From: Bacteroidota bacterium
GTDB taxonomy: Bacteria; Bacteroidota; Bacteroidia; Bacteroidales; Dysgonomonadaceae
Length of the DNA stretch: 40,762 nt
Direction of reading: 5' to 3'
Assembly: GCA_023399295.1 (NCBI GenBank)
Contig: JAEWQF010000066.1
Span: forward strand, 1-40,762
The position numbers and the translations under genes were made by a program. This document shows positions 1 through 8,601 of this stretch, piece after piece; position 1 is the stretch's first letter; each line of letters starts with the position of its first letter. Under the pieces are notes generated by a model, which saw only the letters and a list, made by a program, of their open reading frames with translations, was not told the origin of the DNA and did no database searches.

Positions 1-922
1 GATTGCTCGCAAAAAGATGACATTAAACAGCATGAATGAGGTAACAAGCAAAGAACCTATTGGTATCAAACCATACTCCACATTCTATGAACGAATCAGC
101 ATCGATCCTGATTACAAGCTACCCGATAGTAAGATCACCCTTTCCATCAAGGTGGAAGGCGGAATGGATGGCGGCAAAGGACAGATTTGTGAACTATATC
201 GCTACAATGAAAAAAGGGAGATCATCTTTGTGGATGCATTCTTTGACTCCTATCAGTATGAAGAGGTAGCGGCACTCCAGGAGAAGAGAGAAACGCTCAT
301 CGTGGTCTACTATCACGCTTTCAATAAGGAGAGTGACGTGACAATGACCGTACGGCTGGAAGAGAAGCTGGAGTTCGTTAGCGGGAAAATCAAATTGACC
401 ATTAACGAGTTGAACAACTATAGCGGATTCTTTACAGCCAGCTTCCCCGATGAATTGGTGGTGCCCATCACCTCTGCTACAGGAACAACCAGTTATTCCG
501 GCAACAGGGTGATCTATACTTCAAACAGTAGTTATTCCAAGAAAGAAAGCTACGACAAGGTGGAGTCGGTTTGGGAGATCAGCATTGAAATTGATGCAGT
601 ATCGCGGAACATACTAAGTGGAACGGCTCAGAATATCACCAGCAGATACAACGACAGGGCAGGAGATCCAGACAGGGGCAAGCTAAAAAGGAGACAGACC
701 ACCTCTTTCACCTTCAAGGACATACCCTTTATCCAAGTTTACGCATCAGACGGCAGCTACCGATATGGGGCCTCTGATAGCAAAGGCAGCATCGGCACCT
801 ATCTCACCACTTTCAGTAACAAGCTGGAAGAGGAAGGCATCAATGGATGGACAACCAAAACGGTTACTTCATGGAAAGCGAACACCAAATGGTCAGTCAG
901 TATAGCACTGAACACTCAATAG
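1..922 (+). CDS. Unrecognised beta-rich protein, 5' end beyond window
   Basis: The reading frame is open from base 2 to the TAG at 920-922, with no stop before the first ATG (17) or the second (32), so the gene probably begins upstream of the window. About 300 residues are visible. I recognise no family. The visible part has no signal peptide or membrane segment. It is rich in Ser, Thr, Tyr and Lys with alternating beta-type stretches, a Tyr/Ser-rich segment near residues 155-175, and a WTTKT...WKANTKW stretch near the C-terminus. It ends about 30 bases before a strong bidirectional terminator and converges on the BACON lipoprotein gene. A surface or accessory role is only a guess from the neighbouring lipoproteins. 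Confidence 0.6.
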   Translation, partial: IARKKMTLNSMNEVTSKEPIGIKPYSTFYERISIDPDYKLPDSKITLSIKVEGGMDGGKGQICELYRYNEKREIIFVDAFFDSYQYEEVAALQEKRETLIVVYYHAFNKESDVTMTVRLEEKLEFVSGKIKLTINELNNYSGFFTASFPDELVVPITSATGTTSYSGNRVIYTSNSSYSKKESYDKVESVWEISIEIDAVSRNILSGTAQNITSRYNDRAGDPDRGKLKRRQTTSFTFKDIPFIQVYASDGSYRYGASDSKGSIGTYLTTFSNKLEEEGINGWTTKTVTSWKANTKWSVSIALNTQ

Positions 923-954
923 ACAGGAAGATGATTTGTGTGCTCAGGTCCGAT

Positions 955-988
955 AAAAGCAGACTGCCCCTCAGGCAGTCTGCTTTTT
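955..988. terminator. Bidirectional intrinsic terminator
   Basis: Perfect 10-bp stem GCAGACTGCC (959-968) / GGCAGTCTGC (974-983) with loop CCTCA, flanked by AAAA before and TTTTT after, so it has a U-tract on both strands. It sits between the convergent genes ending at 922 (+) and 1007 (-) and would serve both. Confidence 0.9.
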
Positions 989-1006
989 GTAATGATACTT
1001 TTCCCA

Positions 1007-1711
1007 TCAATCCCAAATCTCTTCATCCCCATATTCGTAATCCTCACTCTCCTGCGAAGTGTTTGCACGCTGGTTCACGGTGATTTGTTGTGGTGTTGCA
1101 CTGCCCGCGGTGACGGTTACCGTGGCAGGTCCACGGGATGAGGTTGAACGGTTTGTTTCAGCAGTAATGGTGAAGCGACTGTTTCCCGCATCTTTGGTCA
1201 CCTTGCACCAGGTCGCCTCCGCTGGTGTCACCACAACCTCCCACGATGTGAGATTGGTGGTAACCTGATAGGTGAACTGTTGTTCCTGAGGAGAAGCAGC
1301 GAAGACAATGGTACCTGCTGCCGGTGAAAGTGACAAGGTTGGAGCCGCCCCCTGTTGAGAGAGGGCTATCTTTACAGGAGTGGCTTTCCCGGCATTGACC
1401 GTCACAGTGGCATCACGCACCGTGGCTGTCGCATTGGGATCCACCGCGATGGTAAATTGACCGGCCGTCTTGTCGCTGATCTTGCACCACGATTGACTGG
1501 AACCGGCACTCCATGAGCCCTGATTGGTTGAGACCGAAATCACCGAACTGCCACCGGTTGCTTCCACACTGATGGATTGGGCGGGAGAAACAGTCAGCAC
1601 CGGTTGCTCCTTCTCCACATCGTCCGGTTCATCCACTCCCGGTTCACTGCTGCAGGATATGAAAAGAGTCACCAGCATTATCATCACATGGATCAAATAT
1701 TCTGTTTTCAT
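1007..1711 (-). CDS. Lipoprotein with two BACON domains
   Basis: A 234-residue exported lipoprotein. The N-terminus is a signal peptide ending in a lipobox-like LFISC, with lipidation expected at Cys20, followed by an acidic linker (about 22-36). Two BACON-type beta-sandwich repeats follow, about 37-120 and 126-218. Each carries the family features: LSxSP near the start, a W-C-K motif (SWCKI, TWCKV) in the middle, and an ending of the form 'VTVxAGxATPxxIxxxQ'. The tail is acidic and tyrosine-rich. BACON domains are common in Bacteroidetes surface carbohydrate- or mucin-associated proteins, but no catalytic domain is present here. It lies 67 bases downstream of the LRR lipoprotein on the same strand and is probably co-transcribed with it. 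The function beyond a surface beta-sandwich protein is unknown. Confidence 0.85.
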   Translation of the reverse strand: MKTEYLIHVMIMLVTLFISCSSEPGVDEPDDVEKEQPVLTVSPAQSISVEATGGSSVISVSTNQGSWSAGSSQSWCKISDKTAGQFTIAVDPNATATVRDATVTVNAGKATPVKIALSQQGAAPTLSLSPAAGTIVFAASPQEQQFTYQVTTNLTSWEVVVTPAEATWCKVTKDAGNSRFTITAETNRSTSSRGPATVTVTAGSATPQQITVNQRANTSQESEDYEYGDEEIWD

Positions 1712-1778
1712 CGGTTTCTTGTTTATCGATTACGGTTAATGAAAGTAACATGTACAAGATTTACAACCACTTCGGTGT

Positions 1779-4700
1779 TTAGTAAAGGTACCAGTTCTTC
1801 TTTCTGGCATTCGTATCGTCCGTTCTGGTGAAATTATTCTCACCAGCTTCTTCCCCTTCGAAAGTCAGTCCAAAATCGACGCTTCCCGCGTTTGTTCCGG
1901 TCCGATCCGGCAGTGATGTGATCAGTTCCGCAATGGCCGTACCCCTGAGACGGTTCGATTCACAATCGATCGTTTTAATCACCCCCTGATCGGAAACGAC
2001 CAACGATACAAGCTGGTTAAAGGAACAATTGAGCGCAGGAAGTGACGTATTGGAACTGGCATCCAGCGTGGTAAGCTGGTTAAAGCCACAATAGAGATAA
2101 GTCAATGCAGTATTGTTACTGATATTCAGCGTTGTCAGGTTGTTTCTCGGACAATAGAGGAAAGTGAGCGCGGTGGAGGCAGTTATATCGAACGACGCCA
2201 GTTGGTTGTTTTGACACGACAATTCCTTCAATGCCGGGTTATTCAATGTCAGTGACGTTAGTTTATTGTTTCCACAGGTGAGCCAAACCAATGTGGGAAT
2301 GTGACTGGTATTGAGGGTTACAATTTGGTTGTCCATGCAGGCGAGTCGCATCAGTTTGGTGTTCTTGCTCACATCGAGTGCAACAAGCTGGTTTTTATCA
2401 CAATCCAAAGTTGTCAAAAGTACGTTGCTTGTCACATCCAGTGATGTGATGCGGTTGTTGTTACAACGGAACATTTCCAATTTCGTCAAATCACCTGTAT
2501 TCACAGTTGTAAGCTGGTTGTCGTGACAGGTGAGTGATCTTAACATGGTTGCACCACTCAGATTGAGGGTTGTCAGTTGGTTGTCGTAACAACCGAGGTA
2601 CTCCAGTGAGGAGAGGTTGCTCACATCGAGTGAGGTGAGTAGATTCTCATTACAATAGAGCGACTCCAGAGTGGCATTCCCGGTAACTTTAAGTGAAGTA
2701 AGCTGATTGCCGTCACAGGTGAAATTCGTGACAGGTCCATAGATGGTGACTGTTTGTGACTGTATGGTATACTCTGCATACGTTAGATCGGAATTGACAA
2801 GCTCTCCGGCATCCTCTTTCCGGTTGTTGTTCAGGTCGATCCACACTTTCAAACGCTCTTCACCGCTTGAACCGGCATATTTTGACAACATGCTCAATCC
2901 GATCTTGCTACCCAACGCTTTGGAGGTGGTAAGCGACATGCTGGCCTCCTGTGGGACGAATCGCGTGCACACATCGGTTTCCAGGGTGTAGGGACCGCCT
3001 GGGGCATCGAGCGATACCGTCAGGCAGGCTTCGTACTCCTTGCCGGGAGGCAGGCTGGTGCTTTCCTTCATCCTCAGTTCATACTTGTTTTCGCCGGCAG
3101 GAGGTCGGCTGTAGTCACACAACACCACTTTCCCTACCTCTACCGTAAACTTGCCACTCTTTTCATCCTTTTCGTAGATGATCATCCCAATCTCGCTGTC
3201 AAAGAAGAGCTTGTTTGAAATATCGAGTGCGATCTCCATCTCACCGCCTTCGGCAGTGACTGAGAATTTTTCCATCTTTGGGACGAAAAAGGCTTCCCAG
3301 ATGGGATACTCCAAAGTATTGCTCTCGGTTGTGGCCAACTCCCGATTTTTCCACCCGAAGACACCCCCTTTCATGAACAACTCCAGCTGTGAAAAGAGCT
3401 TGGAACCACTCAATGCATTGTAGATTGAGGGATCGAAGGAGGGGGATGCAAAGTCGAAATTGAGGTTGGCACCACTCTTTACCTTGGTGTAGACACGTGT
3501 ATCGAGGCGTATGATCTCCCAGAGCGAGAAGCCCACTTTGGGAGCGATCCCGGCTGCAAAACTGCCTTCCACCTGCACCTTGGGCGTGAATGTCAGTGGC
3601 GAACTGTCGGCCTCCTGTTGCTCAACCTGACTGTAGTTGCTCAGTTCACCGTTCCTGTAGGCCATTCCGAATGAGAACTCCTTGGTGTAGGATAGTTGTG
3701 CCGAAAGGCCCACCTTGCCCTCCAGGTCGAAGGTGAGGAAAAACTCAATCAGGGGGATAATCATCACCGGGCCGGCCGGTATGGGGGCTGTACGGACGAT
3801 GATAAACGGTATCTCGGTACCGAAGCGATCTGAATCTGAGACCCAGTCTATGTTCAACTCGGAAGAGAGGTTCACCGTGGGGTTGACACGACAGTGCAGG
3901 TCTTTCAGGCTCCATCCCTGAATCAGGATATGGAAATACAATGCCAGATCCATCTGCACACCCAACTTGAGGCCACAGCTGTTGTTGGCATTTTTTCCGT
4001 CGTCAATTTTGAAGGTGTGGCTCAATGCCGGCATACTGAATTTTGTATCCACCTCTGCCTCTGCACGGGTGATGGGCACCTCCATCGAGATGGAAGAGCC
4101 GTCAACTGTGTATTCCACCGGTTTACCGTCGGGTCTCTCGATGGAGGTGATGTACTGTGTCAGGTCGATTGCATACCCTCCGTCGGCATGAGCAGCTCCG
4201 CTGTTGCTCCATACAGGATCACCGATGCTGAGTTCCTCGAAGACCTCGGTGATCTCGGTCACCGGCTCCAGCACCACCGTCTTCCCACTGATGCTTTTCA
4301 CCTTTCCCACATAACCGTTGGGCAGCGCTTGAGTCGTCCTGTTTATCAGGATCAGCTCACCATTCTGTGGAGAGAACCCCTCTTTCACATTGAGTGTCAG
4401 GTTATAGTTCTCGCTGTTGAGTGATGCAGTCTGAATCAGGTCAAAACGCTCTTCAGTGAGGATGGATGCTTTTGGGTCCATCTTGTAACTGATCTCATCT
4501 TCCTGACTTGGAAATAGATCTCCAATAGGGTAAAGCATATTCCTTTGCAGATTTTTGCCTCCTGTAGTTCCAATGGACTTGGTAATCTTACTCCCGTCGG
4601 CAAGCATGAATTCCACCTGAAAACCCTTACTGTAGTCACGTGCCGGCACAATCATGTAAAACTTGGTCAGGGTCTGCCCATTGAGCGATACCCCGTCACC

Positions 4701-5402
4701 ACAATCAAGTAGGATCCGTAGATCATTGCCACTCCCCGTCTGGGAAAATACCGCTTCGGGCAGGTCGTTGTTCCAGCTGATTGTGAACCTTCCTGAGACC
4801 GGTTTACCGGATAGATCTGAGAAGAGAACCTGTTTCACCGATTCTCCTTCACTCCCGGCAAGCGTTATCCGGAGCATGGCAAACAGATTGCGAAACGCAA
4901 GGTTGCCATCCTTGCCTTTACCGGCCATCATGTTGGCCGTTGCATCGGGTCGCACAATACCGGTCTGGTTGGCGACATAGCGCTGTGTTGCCGGCATGGT
5001 AAGCTGCAACACCGCACCCGAAGTGAGAGAGGCCCCCTGCTGATAAGGATAATAGGCAGTAAGGTCGCCGGATGGGGCTGCTTCGGTTGTTTCAAACTGG
5101 GTGGTTCTGCCATCATTTGAAATGGCTTCTTGAACTGTCTGGTAACGGACGTTTGAGCCGCTGGTGGATCCAAAAACCCCAATGGCATCACCCGGTTGCC
5201 ATGATACATCCACCTTTCGGTTGGTGGGATCATCACTCAGTGTTGTTCTTGTACCGTTTGTCTCCTCCACAATGGTAGCTGAGAGGAGCTGATCTGACTC
5301 ACCGGAAGGCAACTGATCCTCCACACTGCAAGCGGAAAGCATAAAAAACAGGGAGATGAAAAAACTGTACAAGGTGCTGGAAAGAAGATACCTGTTTTCC
5401 AT
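1779..5402 (-). CDS. Large surface lipoprotein: fimbrillin-like N-terminus plus Cys-type leucine-rich repeats
   Basis: A 1207-residue lipoprotein. The signal peptide ends in FMLSAC (Cys25 lipidated). Residues about 40-300 resemble fimbrillin-family proteins: a 'TRTTL' start, 'WQPGDAIGVF', 'AYYPYQ', 'MPATQRY', 'FRNLFAMLRITL', and an ending 'GGKNLQRNMLYPIGDL'. Residues about 300-840 form an unassigned beta-rich middle. Around 850-890 the stretch 'VWIDLNNNRKEDAGELV' resembles the Asp/Asn-rich edge of GEVED-type domains. From residue 896 there are twelve LRR units of 21 residues (one of 20), each opening with Cys and following 'CxxNqLtxLdvsxxxxLxxLx', plus a thirteenth degenerate unit. The C-terminus ends in KNWYLY. 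No LPXTG or T9SS sorting domain is evident. It probably acts outside the cell in binding or adhesion; the ligand is unknown. It is transcribed with the BACON lipoprotein downstream. Confidence 0.85.
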   Translation of the reverse strand: MENRYLLSSTLYSFFISLFFMLSACSVEDQLPSGESDQLLSATIVEETNGTRTTLSDDPTNRKVDVSWQPGDAIGVFGSTSGSNVRYQTVQEAISNDGRTTQFETTEAAPSGDLTAYYPYQQGASLTSGAVLQLTMPATQRYVANQTGIVRPDATANMMAGKGKDGNLAFRNLFAMLRITLAGSEGESVKQVLFSDLSGKPVSGRFTISWNNDLPEAVFSQTGSGNDLRILLDCGDGVSLNGQTLTKFYMIVPARDYSKGFQVEFMLADGSKITKSIGTTGGKNLQRNMLYPIGDLFPSQEDEISYKMDPKASILTEERFDLIQTASLNSENYNLTLNVKEGFSPQNGELILINRTTQALPNGYVGKVKSISGKTVVLEPVTEITEVFEELSIGDPVWSNSGAAHADGGYAIDLTQYITSIERPDGKPVEYTVDGSSISMEVPITRAEAEVDTKFSMPALSHTFKIDDGKNANNSCGLKLGVQMDLALYFHILIQGWSLKDLHCRVNPTVNLSSELNIDWVSDSDRFGTEIPFIIVRTAPIPAGPVMIIPLIEFFLTFDLEGKVGLSAQLSYTKEFSFGMAYRNGELSNYSQVEQQEADSSPLTFTPKVQVEGSFAAGIAPKVGFSLWEIIRLDTRVYTKVKSGANLNFDFASPSFDPSIYNALSGSKLFSQLELFMKGGVFGWKNRELATTESNTLEYPIWEAFFVPKMEKFSVTAEGGEMEIALDISNKLFFDSEIGMIIYEKDEKSGKFTVEVGKVVLCDYSRPPAGENKYELRMKESTSLPPGKEYEACLTVSLDAPGGPYTLETDVCTRFVPQEASMSLTTSKALGSKIGLSMLSKYAGSSGEERLKVWIDLNNNRKEDAGELVNSDLTYAEYTIQSQTVTIYGPVTNFTCDGNQLTSLKVTGNATLESLYCNENLLTSLDVSNLSSLEYLGCYDNQLTTLNLSGATMLRSLTCHDNQLTTVNTGDLTKLEMFRCNNNRITSLDVTSNVLLTTLDCDKNQLVALDVSKNTKLMRLACMDNQIVTLNTSHIPTLVWLTCGNNKLTSLTLNNPALKELSCQNNQLASFDITASTALTFLYCPRNNLTTLNISNNTALTYLYCGFNQLTTLDASSNTSLPALNCSFNQLVSLVVSDQGVIKTIDCESNRLRGTAIAELITSLPDRTGTNAGSVDFGLTFEGEEAGENNFTRTDDTNARKKNWYLY
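1965..2717 (-). repeat. Twelve tandem 63-bp LRR-coding units
   Basis: The C-terminal coding part of the large lipoprotein consists of twelve consecutive units. Eleven are 63 bp and the eighth is 60 bp (20 residues). Each begins with a Cys codon, TGT or TGC (read as aca or gca on the plus strand), and encodes the consensus CxxNxLxxLxxxxxxxLxxLx. Copies differ at many bases, so this is an old protein repeat, not a fresh duplication. A thirteenth Cys-Glu-Ser-Asn unit follows and decays into the C-terminal cap. Confidence 0.9.
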
Positions 5403-5714
5403 AAGTGCAATTTTTTGGTTAATGAGTCACTTCATATAATGGATGGATTCAATCCGGTTTTGGTATCCCCTTGTAGCGTTGCAGTGTGATCAAGGTTATT
5501 GTAGAGATGCCTTCACTGCTCACACAAAAATAATTCATAAACAGCGTGAAGTACTACCAATTCATACAATTAACACTAATAAATCGTACATTTTTTTATA
5601 GAACCCTTGCATACGTGAAGGCATGCCGGTACATACACAAACTCATGGCTTTTATATACTGGTTATTTGGTTGTTACAGCTTGATGGCATCGAACTCAGA
5701 CCACAAGCTGACTG
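5403..5714. other. Intergenic region without a recognised gene
   Basis: These 312 bases separate the large LRR lipoprotein gene from the nitroreductase-like gene, both on the minus strand, so they should hold the lipoprotein promoter. A perfect Bacteroidetes -7 box on the minus strand (TATTTTTG, read at 5525-5532) lies about 120 bases before the start codon. The nearest TTG is 25 bases further upstream, longer than the usual 19-21. No terminator, repeat or RNA gene was recognised. Confidence 0.4.
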
Positions 5715-6332
5715 TTATTTTGAATACCCTACCGACTGTGTCAGTAAGACCTCCTGGTTCGCATCCAGCTCCAACAATGCGTGAAGTTGATCCTTGTCGA
5801 ACATACCCCGCACCACTGAACCGAGTCCCTCCGAGGCGCAGTAGAGATAAACATTCTGCGAAACAAAGCCACAGCCGGTATATGCATACTCCCTCCCGGA
5901 GGCTTTCCGCATATCAGCCACAAAAACCAGGTTGAGTGGTACAATCGCCACAAAATCCTGTGCACCGGTCTTTGCACGGTAATCTCCCTTTTTGATCTCT
6001 TTCAGCAGATGATTGCGCGCATCATAGCGATAGATAGCCTGCCGGGTGGTCACATAGAGTTCCAGTTCCTGGCGATTGTTGGCAGTTGGTGCTGTCCGCT
6101 TGTCGTCGCGGTTAAACCCGTTGGCAGCCCACAACAGGTTTGACATCTGTTGCATTGTAAGCTCTTTATCCTGAAATGAACGGATCGAATGCCTTTTATT
6201 GAGTGCATCCATCAATGGCATTCCCCCACTCCTTTCGGGTGCGGGCAACTGAAGATCCTGGGCATAGAGGCAAGTACCCAGGATGATCATAACCGAGGTA
6301 AGCAATAAATGTCTCATCTTGTTTTTATCCAA
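5715..6332 (-). CDS. Exported nitroreductase-like (SagB/ThcOx-type) flavoprotein
   Basis: A 205-residue protein with a signal peptide (hydrophobic stretch about 8-23, probable cleavage after CLYA). It is followed by a nitroreductase-fold core: 'RHSIRSFQDKELTMQQMSNLLWAANG' at the N-side, a central 'YVTTRQAIYRYD' strand, and the late 'CASEGLGSVVRG' loop typical of the FMN-binding SagB/ThcOx branch. Such proteins form FMN dimers that reduce nitro compounds or quinones. The true substrate is unknown, and no RiPP precursor or cyclodehydratase is nearby, so a thiazole-forming role is not supported. Predicted location is the periplasm. The start may be Met1 or Met6 (6317). It lies 41 bases downstream of the DUF4919 gene on the same strand, likely one transcript. 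Confidence 0.8.
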   Translation of the reverse strand: MDKNKMRHLLLTSVMIILGTCLYAQDLQLPAPERSGGMPLMDALNKRHSIRSFQDKELTMQQMSNLLWAANGFNRDDKRTAPTANNRQELELYVTTRQAIYRYDARNHLLKEIKKGDYRAKTGAQDFVAIVPLNLVFVADMRKASGREYAYTGCGFVSQNVYLYCASEGLGSVVRGMFDKDQLHALLELDANQEVLLTQSVGYSK

Positions 6333-6373
6333 TTAGCAATTGTACAACTAAGTCATGCAGTGATCAAATCTGA

Positions 6374-7033
6374 TTATTCCCGGGAGGGTGGCACCTTGAA
6401 ATAGATGCCTTCAACTCCCCGTTTGTTATCCTTCAGTTCAATGTAGTTGCAGCCATCTACCTGCTGTTGTGCCTTCGACTCGAACTGGAAGACGTTGAGA
6501 ATGCTATACTCATGCCGGGGAGAGATCACATGGTAGGCTGTTTCGCAGCTTTCACCATCACCCGACGAGAGGATTGCACCGATGAGGGAGATAAACCTGT
6601 GAGATGCTTTCTTTCCCATCTCACTGTCGCCTTTCTGGTGATAGAGGAAACAGAGGAACCGCATGGTACGCAAATCGAAGGGGTCATCACGCAGTGACTT
6701 GCATACCAGTTCAATAACCTTGTCGTATTTGCTTGCATCCTCTTTCGCATCCCGAAAATATTTCTCTATCTTTTTTTCTTCTTTTGATTTCCGAAAGGGA
6801 TCGTAACCCTCCTGATAGATGTACCCATAATAGAGGTGTCTGTAATCGGTTACCGTCAGTGTAGAATCAAAGGATGCGAACCGTTCCAGTAAACGGGGAT
6901 AAAAATAGGCAGAAGTAGATTCTGCAATCTCTTTCCTGATGGACTCATAGTCCGGTTCCTGCGCAACTGGAGTCTGAGAAAAAACCCCACAAACAGATAA
7001 AGAGAACAGGAGGCAAAAAAATTGATGTTTCAT
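6374..7033 (-). CDS. Exported DUF4919-family protein
   Basis: The frame is open further upstream (to 7129), but I place the start at 7033. There a normal signal peptide begins (MKHQFFCLLFSLSVCGVFSQ), and the 32 residues before it are polar and atypical. The 219-residue protein matches DUF4919 by its pattern: 'PDYESIRKEI', 'YPRLLERF...FDSTLTVTDYRHLYYGY', and a helical middle 'DPFDLRTMRFLCFLYHQKGD' suggesting TPR-like helices. The family is Bacteroidetes-specific and has no established function. The gene precedes the nitroreductase-like gene and is probably co-transcribed with it. Confidence 0.78.
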   Translation of the reverse strand: MKHQFFCLLFSLSVCGVFSQTPVAQEPDYESIRKEIAESTSAYFYPRLLERFASFDSTLTVTDYRHLYYGYIYQEGYDPFRKSKEEKKIEKYFRDAKEDASKYDKVIELVCKSLRDDPFDLRTMRFLCFLYHQKGDSEMGKKASHRFISLIGAILSSGDGESCETAYHVISPRHEYSILNVFQFESKAQQQVDGCNYIELKDNKRGVEGIYFKVPPSRE

Positions 7034-7235
7034 GATAAGGTCATTTAAGTGAGAATTTACAAGTAATCGGTCAAATTGATACTCCCAAATGCAGTTGGAG
7101 GATTTCCAATCCACAACATCCCTATTCAATCCTTAAAAGTAATGAAAATTTTGTCAGTAACTGCAGATATTATGTTAAAATATCAAATGGTATCGCAACA
7201 GATGTTGTACAGGTAGTACGATTGCAACAGCAATC

Positions 7236-7263
7236 AAAAAAAAAGGACCGGCAACGCCGATCC
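7236..7263 (-). terminator. Intrinsic terminator of the 2-oxoacid dehydrogenase operon
   Basis: On the minus strand GGATCGGC, loop GTT, GCCGGTCC (8 bp, one G-T wobble; plus-strand 7245-7263) is followed by nine T residues (7236-7244). It lies 25 bases after the stop codon of the E2 gene. Confidence 0.9.
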
Positions 7264-7288
7264 CTGTTATGATGCTACATCCAATCCA

Positions 7289-8590
7289 TTACTCCTCCAT
7301 CATCAAGGACATCGGATCGGAGAGGTATTCCATCACCCTCGCCAGAAAGCGGGTGGTCTCCCCCCCATCCACAATACGGTGGTCCACCGTAAGTGAGAGT
7401 GGCATGACATGGCCGACAGCAATCTCATCCTCCTTCACGATGGGTGTTTTCATGATGCGACCGATACCCAGGATGCCTGCCTGTGGATAATTGATCACCG
7501 GGGTGGCAAAGATGCCACCGATGGAGCCGAAGCTGGTGATGGTGAAGGATCCCTCCTTCATCTCATTCAGGGTCAGTTTCCGCTCTCTGGCCCTGTTAGC
7601 CAGTCTACCGATCTGGTTTGCAACCTCAAAGAGGGTGATGTGATCGGCATCACGTATCACCGGAACCACCAGTCCGTCAGGTGCGTCCACGGCGATGGCG
7701 ATGTGGCGTCGGTTGCGTACCATCATCCGGTTGTTCTCCGCATCAATTTGCGAGTTGAGTTGTGGATGATGCTTCAGTGCTTGTGCCACCGCTTTCACAA
7801 CAAAGGGGAGGTAGGTGAGTTTGACCCCCTTCTCGGCATACCGCGGTTTGTATCGGGTGATCACCTCCTTGAGTACTGAGATCTCCACCTCTTCAAAAAC
7901 CGACATATGGGCTGCATTGTGTTTGGCATGCAGCATGTTGCGTGCGATTGTCTTTCGAATCTGGGTCAATGGCAGGTAGGTCACATCCTCAGTGGCAGGC
8001 TGTGCTGAAACAACACTTGCCGGTACTGCAGCAGTGCCCGTGCCAAACTGAAGGATATCCTCCCGTCTTACCCTGCCCGAAGGGCCACTGCCGGTCACCT
8101 CGTTGATGTCGATACCCATCTCTTTGGCCATGGCACGTGCCACCGGTGTGGCCAGTGCCTTGCGTTGCGGCTCACACCTATTTCTTGATGTTTGACCCTC
8201 ATCACTTGCAGCCAGCAACCCATCGTTGCCGGCCACCTCCATGGTACCTACCACAGCAGCGGCATCATCACCCTCCACAATCGGTTCGGCAATTGAATGG
8301 ATCCCGTCTGTTGCAGCTGTTGCTTTTTCATCTGAGAGGTCGCTATTTGTACCATCCACCACAATCACAACAAGTGGTGCGCCCACCTGAATCACATCGC
8401 CGGTATTTCCATGAAGCGCAGCTACAACACCGTTCTTGGGTGAGGGAATATCGGCCACCACCTTGTCTGTTTCCATCTGTACCAGCGGATCACCCACCTT
8501 TACCCGGTCACCCTTCTTCACATACCATTCCAGGATGGTTCCTTCTTCAAGTCCTTCACCCAGGTCGGGGAAATTAAATGTATAGTTCAT
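7289..8590 (-). CDS. Dihydrolipoamide acyltransferase (E2) of a 2-oxoacid dehydrogenase complex
   Basis: A 433-residue E2 subunit that carries acyl groups on lipoamide and transfers them to CoA. Domains in order: lipoyl domain 1-80 with the lipoylated Lys43 in METDKVVAD; a flexible Ala/Asp/Glu-rich linker; a peripheral-subunit-binding domain about 145-181 (ATPVARAMAKEMGID...GRVRREDIL); and the catalytic acyltransferase domain about 205-433 with the active-site motif DHRIVDG (His404, Asp408). Only one lipoyl domain is present. It is the last gene of an E1-alpha/E1-beta/E2 operon, 11 bases after E1-beta. Sequence alone does not settle whether the substrate is pyruvate (pdhC-like) or branched-chain 2-oxoacids (bkdB-like). 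Confidence 0.95.
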   Translation of the reverse strand: MNYTFNFPDLGEGLEEGTILEWYVKKGDRVKVGDPLVQMETDKVVADIPSPKNGVVAALHGNTGDVIQVGAPLVVIVVDGTNSDLSDEKATAATDGIHSIAEPIVEGDDAAAVVGTMEVAGNDGLLAASDEGQTSRNRCEPQRKALATPVARAMAKEMGIDINEVTGSGPSGRVRREDILQFGTGTAAVPASVVSAQPATEDVTYLPLTQIRKTIARNMLHAKHNAAHMSVFEEVEISVLKEVITRYKPRYAEKGVKLTYLPFVVKAVAQALKHHPQLNSQIDAENNRMMVRNRRHIAIAVDAPDGLVVPVIRDADHITLFEVANQIGRLANRARERKLTLNEMKEGSFTITSFGSIGGIFATPVINYPQAGILGIGRIMKTPIVKEDEIAVGHVMPLSLTVDHRIVDGGETTRFLARVMEYLSDPMSLMMEE

Positions 8591-8601
8591 ATGGCTGCCG
8601 T

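Noticed and set aside
1965..2717. Regular 63-bp repeats that could look like a CRISPR or satellite array
   Set aside because: The repeats lie in frame in a gene and encode LRR units; they diverge at many positions and lack uniform spacers.
5715..6332. SagB-type RiPP cyclodehydratase partner
   Set aside because: The protein has a signal peptide and no precursor or YcaO gene nearby, so it is a general nitroreductase-fold protein.
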